From the NCBI GenBank assembly GCA_905373195.1, contig CAJPSG010000049.1, forward strand, positions 1 through 7,252: a stretch of DNA of 7,252 nt, read 5' to 3'. Made by a program: the position numbers and the translations under genes. The DNA is from Kingella oralis. GTDB lineage: Bacteria; Pseudomonadota; Gammaproteobacteria; Burkholderiales; Neisseriaceae. The notes under the pieces are model-generated. The model saw only the letters and a program-made list of their open reading frames with translations. It was not told the DNA's origin and ran no database searches. The number at the start of each line of letters is the position of its first letter. The stretch's first letter is position 1. Shown here in pieces: positions 4,829-7,252 of the stretch.

Positions 4829-5752
4829 ATGTCCGTTTACACCAGCGTTTCCGACGATGAAATGCGCCAACTGCTCACCCAATACCCGCTTGGCAAATTC
4901 CAATCCCTGCAAGGCATCGCCCAAGGCGTAACCAACAGCAACTACTTTTTGCACACCGACAGTGGCAGCTATGTGCTCACCGTGTTTGAAACCCTAAAAG
5001 CGCACGAAGTGCCCTTTTTTATGGAGCTCACGCAACACCTGAGCGCCAACGGCGTTGCCTGCCCCGCCCCCATCGCCCAAACCAACGGCGCACTCACCGC
5101 TACCCTTGCCAACAAGCCCGCCTGCATCGTAGAAAAGCTCAACGGCAGCGACGTTGCCTATCCCACCGCCGCCCAATGCCACAACACAGGCATCATGCTC
5201 GCCAAAATGCACCAAGCAGGCGCAACTTTCCCCCAAACCATGCCCAATCCGCGCCACGCCCAATGGTGGACAGACAGCGCAGCCCAGCTTATCCCCCACC
5301 TAGAACCCCAAGACGCGCAATTATTGCAAGACGAAATCGCCTATCTCGCCCAACACCCCGATACCGATTTACCCAGCGGCATCATCCACGCCGATTTATT
5401 CAAAGACAACGTATTGCTCAACGGCGACCAAGTCGCAGGCTTCATCGATTTTTACTACGCCTGCCACGGCAGCTTTGTTTACGACCTCGCCATCGCCATC
5501 AACGACTGGGCGCGCACCGCCGACAACCACATAGACCCCACCCTGCAACAAGCCTTCCTAAACGGCTACCAAAGCATCCGCCGCCTAACCCCCGCCGAAC
5601 AAGACTACCTGCCCACCGCCTACCGCGCAGGCTGCATCCGCTTCTGGGTATCGCGCCTGTTGGATTACCACTTCCCCGCTGAGGGCGAAATGACCTTTAT
5701 CAAAGACCCCAACGTGTTCCGCAATTTATTACTCGCCTACCGCAACACATAA
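4829..5752 (+). CDS. thrB: Homoserine kinase ThrB (aminoglycoside-phosphotransferase-like type)
   Basis: Cytoplasmic kinase that phosphorylates L-homoserine with ATP to O-phospho-L-homoserine, the substrate of threonine synthase. This is the choline/aminoglycoside-kinase-fold form of ThrB, not the GHMP form of enterobacteria. Visible motifs are GVTNSNYFL (33-41, nucleotide-binding region), [14 protein letters not shown] (184-197, catalytic Asp 189 and Asn 194) and GFIDFYYA (204-211, metal-binding Asp 207). The C-terminus has [13 protein letters not shown] and [12 protein letters not shown], typical of Neisseria ThrB. At 307 residues it has the usual family length. The ATG at 4829 gives the expected N-terminus [12 protein letters not shown]. 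It has its own extended -10 promoter and is followed 7 bases after the stop by a strong terminator, so it is probably monocistronic. It diverges from hisC. Confidence 0.97.
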   Translation: MSVYTSVSDDEMRQLLTQYPLGKFQSLQGIAQGVTNSNYFLHTDSGSYVLTVFETLKAHEVPFFMELTQHLSANGVACPAPIAQTNGALTATLANKPACIVEKLNGSDVAYPTAAQCHNTGIMLAKMHQAGATFPQTMPNPRHAQWWTDSAAQLIPHLEPQDAQLLQDEIAYLAQHPDTDLPSGIIHADLFKDNVLLNGDQVAGFIDFYYACHGSFVYDLAIAINDWARTADNHIDPTLQQAFLNGYQSIRRLTPAEQDYLPTAYRAGCIRFWVSRLLDYHFPAEGEMTFIKDPNVFRNLLLAYRNT

Positions 5753-5759
5753 ATCGCAA

Positions 5760-5805
5760 AGGCAGCCTGAAACGGATTTTGTGTTTCAGGCTGCCTATTG
5801 TTTTT
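5760..5805 (+). terminator. Rho-independent terminator of thrB built from a DUS pair
   Basis: AGGCAGCCTGAAAC (5760-5773) pairs with GTTTCAGGCTGCCT (5783-5796), a perfect 14-bp stem with a 9-base loop, followed by ATTGTTTTT. It is the only DUS hairpin in the window with a clear T-run, and lies 7 bases after the thrB stop codon. Confidence 0.85.
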
Positions 5806-5821
5806 CTGCCCACAATGGAAC

Positions 5822-5838
5822 GGCGACGGATCGTCGCC
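5822..5838. repeat. Short GC-rich palindrome upstream of lldD
   Basis: GGCGACG-GAT-CGTCGCC, perfect 7-bp arms. It lies in the 189-base thrB-lldD gap, 26 bases after the terminator stem. It could be a REP-type repeat or an operator; nothing in the sequence decides. Confidence 0.45.
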
Positions 5839-5882
5839 ATAAACGCTAACCATTCAGCCATCTCATCAACCCAACCGCCCAT

Positions 5883-5899
5883 GTCGGCAAGCCGCCGAC
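5883..5899. repeat. Short inverted repeat upstream of lldD
   Basis: GTCGGC-AAGCC-GCCGAC, 6-bp arms, 43 bases before the lldD start. It could form a hairpin in the lldD leader or be a REP-type remnant. Confidence 0.35.
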
Positions 5900-5910
5900 G
5901 CTCTATCAAT

Positions 5911-5922
5911 AGGCGGCCTGAA
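5911..5922 (+). repeat. One-mismatch DUS in the lldD leader
   Basis: AGGCGGCCTGAA differs from the DUS in the central base of the core (A to G). It is unpaired and ends 19 bases before the lldD ATG, just upstream of the AAGGA ribosome-binding site at 5931-5935. Confidence 0.7.
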
Positions 5923-5941
5923 AACCCCAAAAGGAAACCCC

Positions 5942-7117
5942 ATGCTATTCACCCCACCCCTCGCCCAAATCACCACCATCGAAGACCTCCGCTGCGTCGC
6001 CCGCCACAAGCTCCCCAAAATGTTCTACGACTACGCCGACACAGGCTCGTGGACGCAAACCACCTACCACGCCAACGCCGCCGACTTCGCTCCCATCCAG
6101 TTTCGCCAGCGCGTGTTGGTCAATATGGAAAACCGCAGCCTGAAAACCCAAATGCTCGGGCAAGCAGTCAAAATGCCGCTTGCCATCGCCCCCACAGGGC
6201 TAACAGGCATGTTCCATGCCGATGGCGAAATCCTCGCCGCCCGCGCCTGCGAAAAATTCGGCATCCCCTACACCCTATCCACCATGTCCATCTGCTCCAT
6301 CGAAGACGTCGCCGAAAACACCACCGCGCCCTTTTGGTTTCAGCTTTATGTGATGCGCGACCGCGAATTTATGGCAGATTTAATCCGCCGCGCCAAAGCC
6401 GCCCAATGCAGCGCGCTCGTACTCACCGCCGACTTGCAAATCGTCGGGCAACGCCATCGCGACATCAAAAACGGACTCACCGTCCCCCCGCGCCCCACCC
6501 TCGCCAACCTCATCAACCTTGCCACCAAAATAGAATGGGGGCTAAAAATGCTCAACACCCAACGGCGCACCTTCCGCAACATCGCAGGACACGCCAAAGA
6601 CGTAACCAATCTATCCGAACTCATGCCGTGGGTTGCCAAACAATTTGATCCCAAACTCAGCTGGGACGACATCGCCCACATCAAAGACCTATGGGGCGGC
6701 AAGCTCATCATCAAAGGCATCCTAGACCCCGAAGACGCCGAAAAAGCCGTGCAGCACGGCGCGGATGCCATCATCGTCTCCAACCACGGCGGCAGGCAGC
6801 TCGACGGCGCGCCATCCAGCATCCGCGCCCTGCCCGCCATCGTTCAAGCCGTGGGCAGCCAAACCGAAGTCTGGCTGGACGGCGGCATCCGCACGGGGCA
6901 AGACATCCTCAAAGCATGGGCGCTGGGCGCGCGCGGCACATTCATCGGCCGCCCCTATCTCTACGGACTCGCCGCCTACGGCGAAGCAGGCGTAACCCGC
7001 GCGCTGGAAATCCTGTACAACGAAATGGATTTGAGCATGGCGTTCACAGGACACCGCGACATCCAAAACGTAACCCGCGATATATTGGTTAAAGGCAGCT
7101 ACCCCGAGGCAGCCTGA
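5942..7117 (+). CDS. lldD: FMN-dependent L-lactate dehydrogenase LldD
   Basis: Respiratory L-lactate dehydrogenase of the alpha-hydroxyacid dehydrogenase family: it oxidises L-lactate to pyruvate at an FMN and passes electrons to the quinone pool, associated with the inner face of the membrane. Features in order are FYDYADTGSW (28-37), PLAIAPTGLTGM (79-90), FWFQLYVMRDR (131-141), LTADLQIVGQRHRDIKNG (161-178), a variable, partly hydrophobic stretch (180-215) corresponding to the membrane-contact loop, Lys 258 in LIIKGI, SNHGGRQLDGAPSS (280-293) with catalytic His 282 and substrate Arg 285, and DGGIRTGQD plus GRPYLYGLAAYG for FMN phosphate. All catalytic residues are present, and 391 residues is normal. 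AAGGA lies 6 bases before the ATG. The stop codon is inside an exact DUS, so the protein ends EAA. GC-rich codon use, as in thrB. Confidence 0.96.
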   Translation: MLFTPPLAQITTIEDLRCVARHKLPKMFYDYADTGSWTQTTYHANAADFAPIQFRQRVLVNMENRSLKTQMLGQAVKMPLAIAPTGLTGMFHADGEILAARACEKFGIPYTLSTMSICSIEDVAENTTAPFWFQLYVMRDREFMADLIRRAKAAQCSALVLTADLQIVGQRHRDIKNGLTVPPRPTLANLINLATKIEWGLKMLNTQRRTFRNIAGHAKDVTNLSELMPWVAKQFDPKLSWDDIAHIKDLWGGKLIIKGILDPEDAEKAVQHGADAIIVSNHGGRQLDGAPSSIRALPAIVQAVGSQTEVWLDGGIRTGQDILKAWALGARGTFIGRPYLYGLAAYGEAGVTRALEILYNEMDLSMAFTGHRDIQNVTRDILVKGSYPEAA

Positions 7118-7118
7118 A
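7107..7118 (+). repeat. Exact DUS containing the lldD stop codon
   Basis: AGGCAGCCTGAA read in the lldD frame as (g)AG-GCA-GCC-TGA supplies the last two Ala codons and the stop at 7115-7117. It is unpaired. Confidence 0.9.
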
Positions 7119-7184
7119 AATGCGTTCGCGCGCTGCGCCCAAGCTCAACCCATAGCGCGAGAACAGCTCCGTCGCCCAATCCCA

Positions 7185-7218
7185 TTTCAGGCTGCCCAAG
7201 CCTTGATGCAGCCTGAAA
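7185..7218 (+). terminator. Imperfect-dialect DUS hairpin downstream of lldD
   Basis: TTTCAGGCTGC (7185-7195) pairs with GCAGCCTGAAA (7208-7218), an 11-bp stem with a 12-base loop. Each full 12-base arm carries one mismatch to the DUS (GGGCAGCCTGAA on the minus strand and ATGCAGCCTGAA on the plus strand), placed outside the stem. It is 67 bases after the lldD stop and has no T-run, so it is a possible but weak terminator. Confidence 0.5.
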
Positions 7219-7224
7219 CAGCAC

Positions 7225-7242
7225 ATGGCGTATCGCCGCCAT
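7225..7242. repeat. Short palindrome at the right edge
   Basis: ATGGCG-TATCGC-CGCCAT, 6-bp arms, 6 bases after the DUS hairpin. It may be a partial REP-type element continuing beyond the window. Confidence 0.3.
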
Positions 7243-7252
7243 ACCCACTCTT

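Noticed and set aside
5176..5682. Long Arg/Pro-rich open frame inside thrB, with similar frames inside lldD (5779-6648 and 6691-7092)
   Set aside because: These are out-of-frame readings of GC-rich coding sequence; the low-complexity Arg/Pro/His composition and the clear families in the main frames rule them out.

Overview
The window looks like a chromosomal segment of a Kingella-type member of the Neisseriaceae. The main evidence is the 12-base word AGGCAGCCTGAA. By eye it occurs 16 times exactly on the two strands, with at least 7 single-mismatch copies. This is the DNA uptake sequence (DUS) dialect reported for Kingella (AG-kingDUS), where Neisseria itself uses a GCCGTCTGAA core. The homoserine kinase and lactate dehydrogenase also read like Neisseria proteins. 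The genus is an inference; no rRNA is present.

Layout from left to right. (1) Bases 2-1114, plus strand: the 3' part of a family GH26 beta-mannanase, running in from beyond the left edge. (2) Bases 1115-1495: a 381-base gap between convergent genes, packed with palindromes: three DUS hairpins, a double REP-like element, a dRS3-like palindrome and a perfect 15-bp-arm palindrome. (3) Bases 1496-4391, minus strand: a run of four genes read as hisC, a small membrane protein, a second small membrane protein, then hisB. HisC carries a hydrophobic C-terminal tail not expected in the family. (4) Bases 4392-4828: a divergent intergenic region with the likely promoters of hisC and thrB plus several DUS. 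(5) Bases 4829-5752, plus: thrB, homoserine kinase, followed by the best Rho-independent terminator in the window. (6) Bases 5942-7117, plus: lldD, FMN-dependent L-lactate dehydrogenase. (7) Bases 7118-7252: a gap with an imperfect DUS hairpin and a short palindrome.

Functionally, hisC and hisB are two steps of histidine synthesis, thrB makes O-phosphohomoserine for threonine, and lldD feeds electrons from L-lactate into the respiratory chain; this is ordinary core metabolism. The accessory elements are the mannanase and the two membrane proteins between hisC and hisB; the first membrane gene is clearly more AT-rich than its neighbours. I found no CRISPR array, tRNA, rRNA, transposase, prophage gene or recognisable defence system. 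The most unusual signals are the HisC membrane tail beside two membrane-protein genes, DUS copies that double as a ribosome-binding site and as stop codons, and two places where the Kingella DUS overlaps an exact Simonsiella-dialect DUS on the opposite strand.
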